From NCBI RefSeq assembly GCF_021130785.1, contig NW_025776220.1, positions 62,001 to 126,000 of the forward strand: a DNA stretch of 64,000 bases, written 5' to 3'. The first letter of the stretch is position 1. Each line of letters starts with the position of its first letter. The position numbers and the translations under genes were made by a program. The notes beneath the pieces are model-generated. The model made no database searches and was not told the DNA's origin. It saw only the letters and a list, made by a program, of their open reading frames with translations. This DNA is from Homalodisca vitripennis. Taxonomy: Eukaryota; Arthropoda; Insecta; Hemiptera; Cicadellidae. Below are positions 52,701-63,113 of this stretch, piece after piece.

Positions 52701-54066
52701 ATGAAGCAATCAACTAAAAATCAATATTCTAGAAACAAAATTAGTAAGAAAAACAAAGCTGCATTGGCAATAGCGAAGCGTTGGCAAAATGTAAACATTG
52801 TTATGAGTCCACAACCTGAATCTCACCTTACAACTCATTTATCACTTACTGAAGGATTGCCTAATATGAATATTGAGGTAAGGCCTAGTACAAGTTCTGG
52901 ATTTAGCGAAACCAATCCTGATAACAACAACTATGTTAGGGTAAATGAAACTTCCGGAGAAGAAAATAACATAGGCCTAGACCAAAGTAGGCCTAACTCT
53001 AATGATGAGGTTGAGATGGTGTTTAGCACTAGAATAGATGGCATGGATTCAGGCCACTGTGTTATTACAGAATTAGGTCCAAACTTGGAAGATTCTTTTG
53101 CAACCGAGTACAAATTAGTTGACTTCCTGTTTGAATAAACTTGTTTCAAATTTATTGTGCCCTTCATATTTAGAAAACCAGTATCACTATTAGTGCTGCT
53201 GGAACTAATGGTTTTGCTTGTAGACTAAGTCTTGAGTGTAAAAAACTGTGATGACATTCGGTTCACTACCCAAAGTTCAAAACTCGTTCCTGTGACAAAA
53301 TCATTTGATGTAAATCGTAGAATAGTGAAAGCTTTCATGAGCAATGGTGAAGGATTTGCTTCACTTGATAAGTTTTGTATGGTTATGAATATGGAAAATA
53401 TGAGTTCTAAGACTTTTTTATTTCACTCTGATGAAATTTCCAAGGCAATAGTAACCATTAGTAAAGACAGTTTGCAGAAGGCACGAGTTCGGGTACGGGA
53501 AGTACATAGTCAAACTGACAGCGATATTGATGACGACTCAATAATTGATATATGTGTAAGTTATGATGGCACATGGCATAAAAGAGGCCATACCTCGAAT
53601 TATAACATTGGTGTTGTTATAGAAATGCACACTGGATTAGTATTAGATTATTGTGTCCTCTCCAAATTTTGTCAAAAATGTACTGTAACAGCAACGAAAC
53701 TAGGAAAAGATACTCCTGAATTCGACATTTGGTATCAAGCTCATATGCCAGACTGCTCTAGAAACTTTTCTGGCTCTTCAGCAGCAATGGAAACCAAAGC
53801 AGCCGAGATATTATGGAAAATCATTGGCCTACAAGTTGTGATACCGCACTATACTTTCCGATGGAGATTCGGCAGTCTTCAACCATTTATAAGGCTTGAA
53901 TGTTTACGGTAATGAATTTCCAATTACCAAAGAAGAATGTGTTAATCACGTATCGAAGTGACTTGGAACAGGTTTACGCAATGTTGTCAAAACACGTAAG
54001 GCTAAAGGAATTACTCTAGGAGGTAAAGCTTATGGTAGTCTTACAGAATTTTTACAAACAAGGTAT
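52701..54066 (+). pseudogene. Kolobok-like transposase 4, 5' part, decayed
   Basis: The frame 52701-53138 encodes a basic then Ser/Asn-rich N-terminus. After frameshifts, 53232-53912 encodes SFDVNRRIVKAFMSNGEGFA, ICVSYDGTWHKRGHTSNYN (first D) and VLSKFCQKC. Shifted again come LSDGDSAVF (second D), KEECVNHVSK with a stop after it (CxxH), and TLGGKAYGSL. Coding stops near 54066 where the hAT element begins. The rest is at 59334. It is closest to the protein at 56113 (DVNRRI, TSKYG versus TSNYN, LGGKxYGSL). I could not identify its TTAA ends. Confidence 0.8.
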
Positions 54067-55502
54067 TAATGTAATTGACTCAAATGATCAATGTTAAATT
54101 TATAAATAATATAGTTAACCAAATATTTATAATATCACATATTCGACTCGGTCAAATATGGAGAATGTGTCATCTGGGCAAGGCAATAAAAAGATTACTA
54201 TGGCCTCTTACCAGCTGTCTTTGCTAATAGCAAAAAATAGCGCTCCGCACACAGCAGGCGAGAACCTTATTTTGCCCGGAGTGAAAATAATTTCGTCACT
54301 TCTGCTTGATGAAAAATCAGGTCAACAGATAGGTCAAATACCCCTATCCAACACTACAGTGAAACGTAGAAATGTCAGCTAACGTAAAGGAGATCTTAAT
54401 ATCTGCTATGAAAGGAAGTGACTTTTATTTTTTACAATTAGACGAAAGTACAGATATTGCTGACAATGCTAATTTGTTATGTTTTGTAAGGTTTAATCTC
54501 AATGGATCAGTTGAAGAAGACATTTTATATTTCCACTCACTAAAGACCAGTACAACTGGCCAAGACATTTTCAACTCCTTGGATAGTTTTATTCACGAAA
54601 ATGGAATTAATTGGTCGAAATGTTTCGGGCTTACAACCGATGGAGCTCGTGCTATGTCGGGAAAATATACGGGCCTAGTAGGTAAAGTCAAGGAAGTAGC
54701 TCCGTTAGTTGAATGGACCCACTGGCCACTGCAGCATCCATAGGGAGGCTTTGGCGGTTAAGGGAATGAATCCAGACCTCAAAAGCACTCTTGATGACGC
54801 CGTAAAAATTGTGAACTTAATAAAAGCACAATAAAAAAACTCTCGGCTGTAATGTGTGATGAAATGGGAAGCGACCATACGCAGTTACTTCTACATTGTG
54901 AAGTGCGTTGGTTGTCACGGGAAAAGGTGCTTTCCATATTGTTCGAACTTCGAGACGAAGTTAGATTGTTTTTGGTTCAAATTGAACACGATGGCAAAGA
55001 AAAGGCCAAACATGTTCTTTGCGATTGCCTCAATGATGAGACCTGGCTGATAAAACTGTCATACCTAGCTGACATTTTTAGCTCTCTAAACATCCTTAAT
55101 CTTACATTACAAGGAGAAGATGTACATCGATTCTTTGTTCAAGATAAAGTGGATGCTACTATTAAGAAAATTGATAGATGGCATAAATAGGTACAAGCAA
55201 ATAAATTTGATGCATTCCCATTGATGAACGAATTTGTGGATTTCCATGAGCTGACAGTCGATTCAGTAACCTCAGAAATTATAATTGAACACTTACAAGG
55301 CTTGTCATCCGAACTGAGGCGATGCTTTCCACCAATAGCAACTACTAATAAGTGGATACAAAATCAATTCGACGAGGATAATTTAAAGAACGTCAACTTA
55401 GCAGCATTTGAGGTATGTACACATTTTTACATGAACTCTTTGCTTAAATTTTATTTTTATTCAGAATTTTTTAAATGCCGATTATAATTCTTTTTATTGT
55501 AA

Positions 55503-58500
55503 TTAAGGGGATCCGCCACCATTTCAATAGGTATTTTTTTAATTTTTTTCAATTTTTGTTTATTACATATTCTTATAGTACATCTTGTTTAGAATATTTT
55601 CTTGAAGTTTTATGGCATTCTGACCAATAGACCAATATTTCATTAAAAAAATTAAATAAAAGAAAAGTAGTGAATTTCGATATTTTTCACATTTTCAAAC
55701 ATTTTTATAAATTACACAAATGTTTATTACTTATATACATAAAATATGTTTCTTATTATGTATAATATGAATGTACATTGAAATTACATCCACATATTGT
55801 GTACATTACTATAACACAGGCCTATAAATGTAAATTTTATGTCCTCTATGTTTGTGGACTGATTCTGATTTGTGTGTTTACACTGTGGTCATTTGACAGA
55901 TTTGAGGTTATGTTCTAGTGAATGTGTTCTATTATTATGCTATAAGTAAACATATATATTTACTTTGTTTTATTATTGCTCAGCAACTGACAGTGACATA
56001 GTTGATCGTATATTTTTATTATTTTTGAGAGGCCTAGACAGAATTATTGGGTTGTCGGGTGAGCCACTTTTTAAAAGTACTTTATACATTGAGAAGATTC
56101 AAGGTTAGTATTATGGGCAGGTTAAAAAACAGTTTCAAAAAGAAGTCTAGTGCTTATAGGAGTAATGTAAGGCAACGATGGAATCCACGCAGCAATGATG
56201 TAGGCCTACAGGAAAATGTTTCTGAAGAACAAAGCAATGAAAGTCCTGCAACTTTCGACACAGAAGGTAGGCTTACAAGCATAACCGACTTACCTGATAT
56301 TACAGATCCTGAAGAGCCTGATAGTGACCAAGATCAAGAAGATACTCATTTGAATGACAGAAAGAGGTCTAGAGGCTTTGAATTGGTGTCACGGTACGGT
56401 ACTAAGCCTATCGAACAAGAACAAGATTTGGAAGACGCTCCAAGCTACATGATAATGGATATGGTTATTCTAAAAAAATTTCTTTCAGGTATGCCTTGTA
56501 AGATATGTTTAGAATATAACACTGATGTTTCTTTTTCACCTGTAATTGGGTTTTCCCAAAAAATTACAATTACTTGCAATGCCTGTTTTGAAAGTTATGG
56601 CTTTGAAACATCGGCAAAACTAGAAAAAGTAAGTGCTACAAAACAGCCATATGATGTAAATAGGAGAATCATACAAACATTTTCTTCTATGGGAAAAGGT
56701 CACATGGCCTTAGAAACATTTTCAATGGGCATGAATATGCCATGTATTAGTCACTCGGCCTATGACAAGCATATCACCAACCTAAACAAAGTAGTCGCTG
56801 AGTACACTGATGATACTTTACGAAAGGCTAGAGTTGAAGTAAAAAAGGCCTACTTAGAACTTGAAAATGCTTTTGAATTAGATGATCCTATAAATATGAC
56901 CGTATCATATGACGGTACGTGGCAAAAGAGAGGGTTCACGTCTAAATACGGTGTTGGCTGTTGTGTCGAGGTTATTACCGGCCTAGTCATAGACTATGAA
57001 ATTTTATCGAAGTATTGTAGAGTATGTGAAAATAAAAAGAAGGTTTTAGATGAGGCATCTGAAGAATATGAAAAGTGGTATGAAACACATGCATTGAAAT
57101 GTCAAGCAAACTATGAAGGTTCTTCCCCTTCAATGGAGGTTGACGCAGCGGAGAAAATCTGGAAGAGGTCTGAAAGGAATGGTTTTCGGTATATAAATGT
57201 AATATCTGATGAAGACTCAAAACCATATGACCACTTATCAAATTTAAAAGTTTATGGAGAGTTAAAAATAGAAAAACAGGAATGTATAAACCATGTTGCA
57301 AAACGTTTAGGTACTGCATTGAGAAATTTGATCAAAGTGTCAAGAACTAAAAAAATAACACTTGGGGGGAAATCTTATGGCAGTTTGAAAGCAAGTACCA
57401 TAGATAAACTAACAAAATATTACAGAAATGCCATTATAAAGAACCTTGGTGATATAGAAAAAACTAAAACATCAATCTTTGCAACAATCGACCATTGCCG
57501 TTCGACAGATGAAAATCCACGACATGACAAGTGTCCATCCGGTGAAGACTCGTGGTGTTTTTTTCAAAGGGATATTGCCACAAACTTAACTCCAAGAAAG
57601 CACCATGACATGATAAAAACTCCACTGAATGAGACTGTTGTAAAAAATCTAATGCCAATTTACAACAGGCTATCTCATGAAGATCTATTGAAACGTTGCG
57701 CTAAGGGCAAAACTCAAAACGACAACGAATCGTTACACAACCTGATTTGGAGCAAATGTCCAAAAACGACCTTTACAGCAAGAATGAAAATAGAATCAGC
57801 TGTAGGAGAAGCAATTTGTATTTATAATCAAGGTTACTTCATCACAATAACACAGCTACAACAGGCTTGCAAGATCTCCCCAGGAACAAATACTTCAAAA
57901 TATTCAGTGCAAAGAGACTTTAAACGGCTACGCGAATGTGAGGGCTACAGAAAAGTATCAAAAATATAGGAAGTTGTTGAAACGCAAACAGATAGCTTCA
58001 GAAGATAAGAAGATAGCTGAAGAAGGTGTTACATATGGAGCAGGAGAGTTTTAGTAGAGATTTATGTATTTACAGACTTTCGTTGACGATTTCCGAAAGT
58101 TTAGTTTTTTAACACAATTTTTAAAATAACTTCAAGAGTTTTTGACATAGACTATTGACATTTTTACCTCAGCACCCTTATACCATGAACTAATTTGAAT
58201 GGTATAGACAACATTCTAGGTGAGTAAGTATTTATTTTATTAAATATTGTTTACACAAATTTGAGGTAAAATTTTATGTTTTTACAAATAAATCTATAAA
58301 ATTAAGAATTTTAGTCCTATGATAGTCTTTATACCATTAAAAATAGAGCATCTCATAGGGAATAAAAAAATATTAAGTTTATTTAAATATCTTAAAAAAT
58401 AAAAAAATTATTTCCATTTTTCGCATTTAACTTTGTTTTGAAAAAATAACCAAAAAAAATATAAATAATGAAAAAAAAAATTTTTTTTTTAGTATTATTT

Positions 58501-58593
58501 TTATTTACATGCTAATGAATGAGTAATGAAAGAAAAAACCATTATTTTTTAGTAAATAAAAAAAATTACTGAGATGGTGGCGGATCCCCTTAA
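55503..58593 (+). mobile_element. Kolobok-like DNA transposon 3 (3.1 kb)
   Basis: TTAA at 55503-55506 and 58590-58593 flank inverted ends GGGGATCCGCCACC and GGTGGCGGATCCCC. The match extends to about 24 bp with two differences. Long AT-rich flanks lie on both sides of one large gene. Confidence 0.92.
56113..57969 (+). CDS. Kolobok-like transposase 3, near-intact with a late frameshift
   Basis: I chose MGRLKNS at 56113 because it gives the basic N-terminus seen in the relatives; the frame is open from 56047. An acidic segment (DPEEPDSDQDQED) precedes zinc-ribbon-like CKIC and CNAC. Numbered from this start, the core has D267 (SYDGTWQKRG), D366 or D368 (SDEDSKPYD), C391-H394 (ECINHVAKRLG) and E539 (KGKTQNDNESL). 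The frame stops at 57967. About 15 codons earlier a one-base shift opens a continuation (EKYQKYRKLLKRK) to a stop at 58052 that ends TYGAGEF, like the C-termini of its relatives. A single indel or sequencing error is therefore likely. Confidence 0.85.
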   Translation: MGRLKNSFKKKSSAYRSNVRQRWNPRSNDVGLQENVSEEQSNESPATFDTEGRLTSITDLPDITDPEEPDSDQDQEDTHLNDRKRSRGFELVSRYGTKPIEQEQDLEDAPSYMIMDMVILKKFLSGMPCKICLEYNTDVSFSPVIGFSQKITITCNACFESYGFETSAKLEKVSATKQPYDVNRRIIQTFSSMGKGHMALETFSMGMNMPCISHSAYDKHITNLNKVVAEYTDDTLRKARVEVKKAYLELENAFELDDPINMTVSYDGTWQKRGFTSKYGVGCCVEVITGLVIDYEILSKYCRVCENKKKVLDEASEEYEKWYETHALKCQANYEGSSPSMEVDAAEKIWKRSERNGFRYINVISDEDSKPYDHLSNLKVYGELKIEKQECINHVAKRLGTALRNLIKVSRTKKITLGGKSYGSLKASTIDKLTKYYRNAIIKNLGDIEKTKTSIFATIDHCRSTDENPRHDKCPSGEDSWCFFQRDIATNLTPRKHHDMIKTPLNETVVKNLMPIYNRLSHEDLLKRCAKGKTQNDNESLHNLIWSKCPKTTFTARMKIESAVGEAICIYNQGYFITITQLQQACKISPGTNTSKYSVQRDFKRLRECEGYRKVSKI

Positions 58594-59333
58594 GTATCAC
58601 ACTATATCAATTTTTTCTGAATTTTCAATGGTAGCTATTTTTGTTCTTGTGGGAAAAAATTAACTCTTTCAGAAATAGGTAACAACTGGTTGACCTACAA
58701 GCTTCATTTTTTAAGCGTTGCAAAATTACCTTCTATTAAAATATATATATTTTCTTCTTTCAGGAAGATGCTTTAATTGAGTTGTCCTGTGATTCCACCA
58801 TGAAAACCATGTTCAAGAAGGAAGGTTTGACCTCATTTTGGCTGAATGAGCATTCACTAAGCAAAGCTATCCAGTTTTGTATGAAAAGGCAATGAGATTC
58901 CTAATTTTTTCGACAACATAACTTTGTGAGCGTGCCTTTTCAACCTTGGTTCACATCAAGAATAAGTATAGAAACATACTGGTGGACGTTGAAAGTGATT
59001 TACACCTCAAAATATCTAATTTTAATCCTGACATTGAATTACTTGTTCAGTCAAAACGATGGCAGAAGTCACACTAGTATTATAGAAAAATTATTTGTAA
59101 TCTTGAATAATCAATAAACTCTTTCTATGTTTTCAATACTAAGCTGTGTACATATTTATTTACATTTTACATTTTCTTTCTATACACTATATAAATATAA
59201 ATCATGTGTATTTTATATTAATGTTATATATATAATATGCATATGTATATATAAAATCACGGGTGAGGGATGGGTCGCGAATGTGAAAAAACATTTGGAA
59301 GTGGGTCGCCAAACAAAAGGTTGGGAACCACTG

Positions 59334-59870
59334 CCCTAAAGGACAGGAAAGCTGGTGTTACTACAACCGTGCAATAGCCGAAAGCGAAATTCCGGGTCCA
59401 CATGCCTCAAATTTGAATACTGTACATCAATATCACCTACGGTATTAAAACATATTTTTCCAGTGTCCCAACGCCTAATAACTACGGAACTATTAAAAAG
59501 GTGCCAGCAAGGCAAAACCCAAAATGCTAATGAAAGTCTTCATGCTGCTATATAGAAAAATGCCCTAAAGTTAAAAACGCTTCTAAAAGATTAGTTGAGT
59601 TTGCCGCTGCTGAGGCTATTCTTGAATACAATTTTGGCAACAAAGCCCAATCCATTATAATGAAAGCTTCAAAAGTATCTCCAGGTAGATCTTCAGATAA
59701 AATTATGAGATGCAGAGACAAAAGAAGAGTTTTGCAGTCAAAGAAAAGACTGAGCTTGAAGTATAAAAAATACCGTCAGCAAGTTAAATTGAAAAAGATG
59801 AAAAAGGAAGAAAAGAAATTAAAAAAGAAGGTGTTACCTATGGAGCTGGACTCTTTTAAGTGTAAAATAT
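59334..59870 (+). pseudogene. Kolobok-like transposase 4, 3' part
   Basis: Directly after the hAT end the plus strand reads CPKGQESWCYYNRAIAES, matching CPSGEDSWCFFQRDIA in transposase 3. Then come RLITTELLKRC, QGKTQNANESLHAAIW (E region), a frameshifted AEAILEYNFGNKAQSIIMKA and a Lys-rich tail ending in a TYGAGLF motif in the alternative frame. About 35 residues present in transposase 3 between LTKYYRNAI and CPSGE are missing, so the hAT insertion was accompanied by a deletion on its left side. Confidence 0.8.
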
Positions 59871-59881
59871 ATTTACACTAA

Positions 59882-60830
59882 AAACAAAAACAATGATTAT
59901 GTAAATAGTCTTACTTTTCATATATAATAAACATATAAAGTTTTTAACCTTTTCCTGTAAGTTTGTTTTTTCCGTGTTTTCCAACACGTTTTACAACGTA
60001 ACTTCTTTATTTATTGCCTAGAGACCTAATATTTTGTACATATGATCTTGAATACACCTGTATAGTGCACAAAGTGTAGTATGGGATCAAGTATATTTTA
60101 GATTATACTCCTAATATAATTTTTTGAAAAAATTAAAATAAAATGTCACTTAACCTATTTTGATAACTACACAAAATTTCATACTACACTTTTTAAGGCT
60201 ATGTATTAGCTTTAAAACAATATCTAAAAATTTGGAATAGGTGCAATACAAAAGCAGCTATAGTGTAAAACAAGAATTCTAATTTTCTTGAAAAACCCCT
60301 CCCTTTCCCCTGAGAGGGGTGGGAGGGGGTTAATAATATATTTTCTTTAAACCCTGTCCTAGGGAGACACTTAAATGAACAAAAAGATTAATTAGTGGCA
60401 GAAATTAAAAAAACATATGTTTTGGGTACATTGCCCCCTTATACATTTGAAGTTTTATGCTAAGTCTTATGACATTGGAGTTATTTGCTGTGAAATTTGT
60501 ACCATGTTTTGTTACTATAAAATATTCTCTAGTTTAAACTGATTAAAATGGTATGCTATACTATGTTATAATTAGAGTTCATTATTTATTTTTTATGAAT
60601 TGTTAAAAGTTTATCAATAAAACTGCCAAAATCGCTGTATCAGTAAAGGCATTTAACCGTATCAGTTCTAGGGTTAGGAGCCTGAGGTCGTGACGTGCAT
60701 GTTGAGTAAAAACATTCCGCGACGTATCCGCGCTGAAGTGGTATGGATCGAAAGAACAAATTCCAGACTTTAATTTCATATAGTATTTTATTGTACTGGC
60801 TATACGTTTTGTTTACTGTATATCGATTTT
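59882..60830. other. AT-rich tail region with one GC-rich inverted repeat
   Basis: No gene. The first 600 bp resemble the AT-rich right flanks of the other Kolobok elements (TTTTCCGTG, late CTTAAATGA blocks). A GC-rich inverted repeat lies at 60295-60332: AACCCCTCCC and CCCCT face AGGGG and GGGAGGGGGTT. The end of Kolobok-4 was not found. Confidence 0.45.
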
Positions 60831-61467
60831 AAACGCCTTTGGCGAGTCGCGATAATAGAACAGTCGCGGCTTGTTGACAGTGTCCGTAGTCCGCCAACAG
60901 CGTTGTTTGTTTGGCTCTATTCGCGTTCTGTTGTTTCTAACACTGGCCTGGCGAGGTGGCGAACGCATGGCCCGGCTGTCGCTTCGGCGGGGGTCGCAAT
61001 AGCCCAAACCCCTTTTCCCATAAGGAATTGGGGCTGTATTTTATTAACTTTCTGATAGCACAAATGGCAGGTACAAACGATAAGGATAAATTACCCCAGG
61101 AGGGTAGGTCCCTAAGGACTGAATCCCTCCCTTCAGCTTCGGCTGTTGGCCGCTCCATGGATTCTGGGGGGAGCAAACATGCGAGGAATGATGTTGAAGG
61201 GGATAAGAGAAAGCAAGAATTAGAACGTAGGAAGAAGGAGGAGGAGAAAAGAAGGGCAGAGATGGAACGAAAGAGGAAAGAGGAAATAGAGAAAGAGAAA
61301 TATGAAAGAATTGTTGGAAGAACAGAGAAGAAGAAACAGTATAGTCAGATCACTAATTCAGGTGGAAAGGTTGCAAGTACCTGAGAGAATGGAAGGAGTT
61401 GAGCATAGTATAATACCAAGTGAAGAAGGATAAGGAAACGAAGGAGAGGATGAAGGAGGAGGATGAG

Positions 61468-61719
61468 GGAGAGTCGGAGGATGAGGGAGAGTCGGAGGAT
61501 GAGGGAGAGTCGGAGGATGAGGGAGAGTCGGAGGATGAGGGAGAGTCGGAGGATGAGGGAGAGTCGGAGGATGAGGGAGAGTCGGAGGATGAGGGAGAGT
61601 CGGAGGATGAGGGAGAGTCGGAGGCTGAGGGAGAGTCGGAGGCTGAGGGAGAGTCGGAGGCTGAGGGAGAGTCGGAGGCTGAGGGAGAGTCGGAGGCTGA
61701 GGGAGAGTCGGAGGCTGAG
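61468..61719 (+). repeat. 18 bp minisatellite, 14 units
   Basis: Eight units encode GESEDE and six encode GESEAE, one base apart (GAT versus GCT) and arranged in two blocks. Two plus frames and at least one minus frame are open throughout. Confidence 0.95.
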
Positions 61720-62168
61720 AGAAAGAAAAAAGTGAAGCGGAGAGAAGAGAAATAGAGAGAAGAGCAAGAGAAAGAAGAAGATTTAAGGACGCAAAGGAAA
61801 GAGGAGGATTGACTCAGACAGAGTCGGAAACATTAGATTCAGATAAAGAATTCAGTAGAAAAAGGAAAAGAAGAGAGGTTGTGGATAGCCCGATAGAAGG
61901 AGGAGAAAGCGAAGATAATTTGGTGGCCATTGAAGAGACACTGGAGACGATAGACAGATGGTTTAAAGCTACCAAAGCAAAAAACCAAGGGCATAAGTAC
62001 GGCCGTAGAAACTAAATTAATTGGATACTTAAGAGTGATAAAGAATAGTGTGGAGAAAGAAGAAATGGAGAGAGAGAGAATCAGAGGAAGAATTGAAGGA
62101 AGAGAAGAAGTAATAAAGATGATTAGAGAAGTGAGTTTGGAAAATAGAAGAGAAATTAGAGATGAAGG

Positions 62169-62847
62169 TTTTTTTTTTTTTATATATATATATATAAGGG
62201 CATAAAACACGCAGGTTATCAATGCCCGTAGGGTTAACGGACACCTACACTTTAAAATATGGTGTCACGTTATCAGTGCAAGGAATAGACAGCGGATTGC
62301 TGTGTCAAATAACAGTATCACATTAAGACAATAAGAAAAACAACAGCAGTGAAAGGAGGACTAAAACTAAATAACAAAAATAGCCGAGAGGCTGTAAAGG
62401 GGTCCGGTAGTTAAAATATGTCAGATAAATAATAACGATAATAAATATAACAAAATCTAATGCTAAAATCAGGTAAGTTAGTAAAGGTAGGGTTGTAAAT
62501 GGACCCACCCTCACTAATAACAAATAAAATAGAAGGAAAAAATTGCCCGTCTCCTTACGTGACACCTACATATTAAGATAGTGGTGTCTCTCGCCTCACA
62601 GAAATTTTTAACTGTAAAGGGGCTTACCCTTGATTAAAACACAGAAATTTTCCTAACGAAATTTAAAAGATTGCACTTAGGCGGTGCTAGTTAAGAGCCT
62701 TAAAACTAAATAACAACTCAGGGGTGAACTGTAAAAGGGCTCACCCTTGCCTAAAACTAGCGGCTAAAATGTTTACTAAAACTAATCAGGTACTATAAGA
62801 CTCATATTCTGGACATTAATTTGGTGCTCTCCAGAAAACTAAAGAGT
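62169..62847 (-). mobile_element. LINE 3'-UTR insertion with 10 bp target duplications
   Basis: GAGATGAAGG at 62159-62168 and 62848-62857 flanks the insert. A T-rich tract at its left end is the minus-strand A tail. The adjacent sequence resembles the 3' UTR of the I-like LINE (AAGGGCA, GGTTATCA, GACACC...GGTGTC, GGCTGTAAAGGGG), so it is a 5'-truncated relative without coding sequence. The CTGTAAAGGGG block occurs about three times (62391, 62613, 62728, the last altered) and the GACACC/GGTGTC hairpin twice (62240-62266, 62561-62588), so the UTR is internally repeated. Confidence 0.82.
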
Positions 62848-63113
62848 GAGATGAAGGAACCATAATAGGAGAAACAGATGATGAAACGGAAGGAGGGAGA
62901 ATGACATATGAGGGAAAGTTGAAAGAAGGACTAAAGAAAGAAAAGATACCGAAAGTAAGTGGAGTAAAGAGAGTGGTAAATGAAGCAAGGATTGTATTGA
63001 TAAGGAAGGACGGTGCAGAAAGTGAAGCCGTAAAGGAGGATGTTAAAAAAGCAGTTGATCCAAGACAACTGGGACTAAGAGTGAAAAGAGTAGGTAAGGT
63101 AAGAAATCGTTAG

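Larger units (their letters stand above)
55413..58763 (+). other. Intron of the hAT gene containing Kolobok-3
   Basis: GTATGT donor at 55413 and TTTCAG acceptor at 58758-58763. Without Kolobok-3 the intron is about 260 bp. The reading on both sides joins in frame (AAFE, then EDAL). Confidence 0.7.
54158..59065 (+). pseudogene. hAT transposase (ZBED/SCAND3-like), decayed, with an intron
   Basis: Exon 1 pieces: PHTAGENLILPGVKIISSLL; then NVKEILISAMKGSDFYFLQL, DESTDIADNANLLCF, GLTTDGARAMSGKYTGLVGKV, a WTHC-x-HREALA-like block around 54720-54750, HCEVRWLSREKVLSILFEL and LKNVNLAAFE, ending at a GT donor (55413). After a TTTCAG acceptor (58763) the frame continues EDALIELSCDSTMK, LTSFWLNEH, and the dimerisation block CERAFSTLVHIKNKYRN near 58927. 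These are the hAT RNase-H-fold and C-terminal motifs. Frameshifts at 54380, 54740 and 58890 and several stops inactivate it. Confidence 0.82.
54067..59333 (+). mobile_element. hAT element inserted in Kolobok-4, left end lost
   Basis: The right end, GGTTGGGAACCACTG (59319-59333), is the inverse of the CAGTGGTTCCCAACC-type terminus common in hAT elements. Kolobok-4 coding resumes immediately afterwards. No CAGTGG start is found near 54067, so the left end and some flank are deleted. The element contains a decayed transposase gene and an intron holding Kolobok-3. Confidence 0.75.
61064..63113 (+). pseudogene. R1/Jockey-type LINE ORF1 fragment, interrupted
   Basis: Starts MAGTNDKDKL at 61064, with a GC-richer leader before it. 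It continues with a long Lys/Glu/Arg-rich coiled-coil-like segment, a frameshift near 61380, an 18 bp minisatellite, another charged segment, and KNSVEKEEMERERIRGRIEG, then IREVSLENRREIRDEG. After the nested insertion (62169-62847) the frame resumes with TIIGETDDETEGG and ends in KDGAESEAVKEDVKKAVDPR, LGLRVKRVGKVRNR. That last pattern (SE-x-VKK-x-VDPxxLGL-V-RV) precedes the zinc knuckles in ORF1 proteins of R1/Jockey LINEs. The knuckles and everything downstream are absent. Confidence 0.65.

Noticed and set aside
60295..60340. GC-rich inverted repeat ending GGGGG-TTAA as the Kolobok-4 right end
   Set aside because: Kolobok right ends here read CCCC-TTAA; this has G before TTAA and no matching left end was found.
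61468..61719. CRISPR-like array
   Set aside because: Units are contiguous without spacers, and the genome is eukaryotic.
61463..61735. Arg/Met/Ser-rich and Leu/Ser-rich open frames over the minisatellite
   Set aside because: They are alternative translations of the 18 bp repeat; only the GESEDE/GESEAE frame fits the surrounding charged ORF1 composition.
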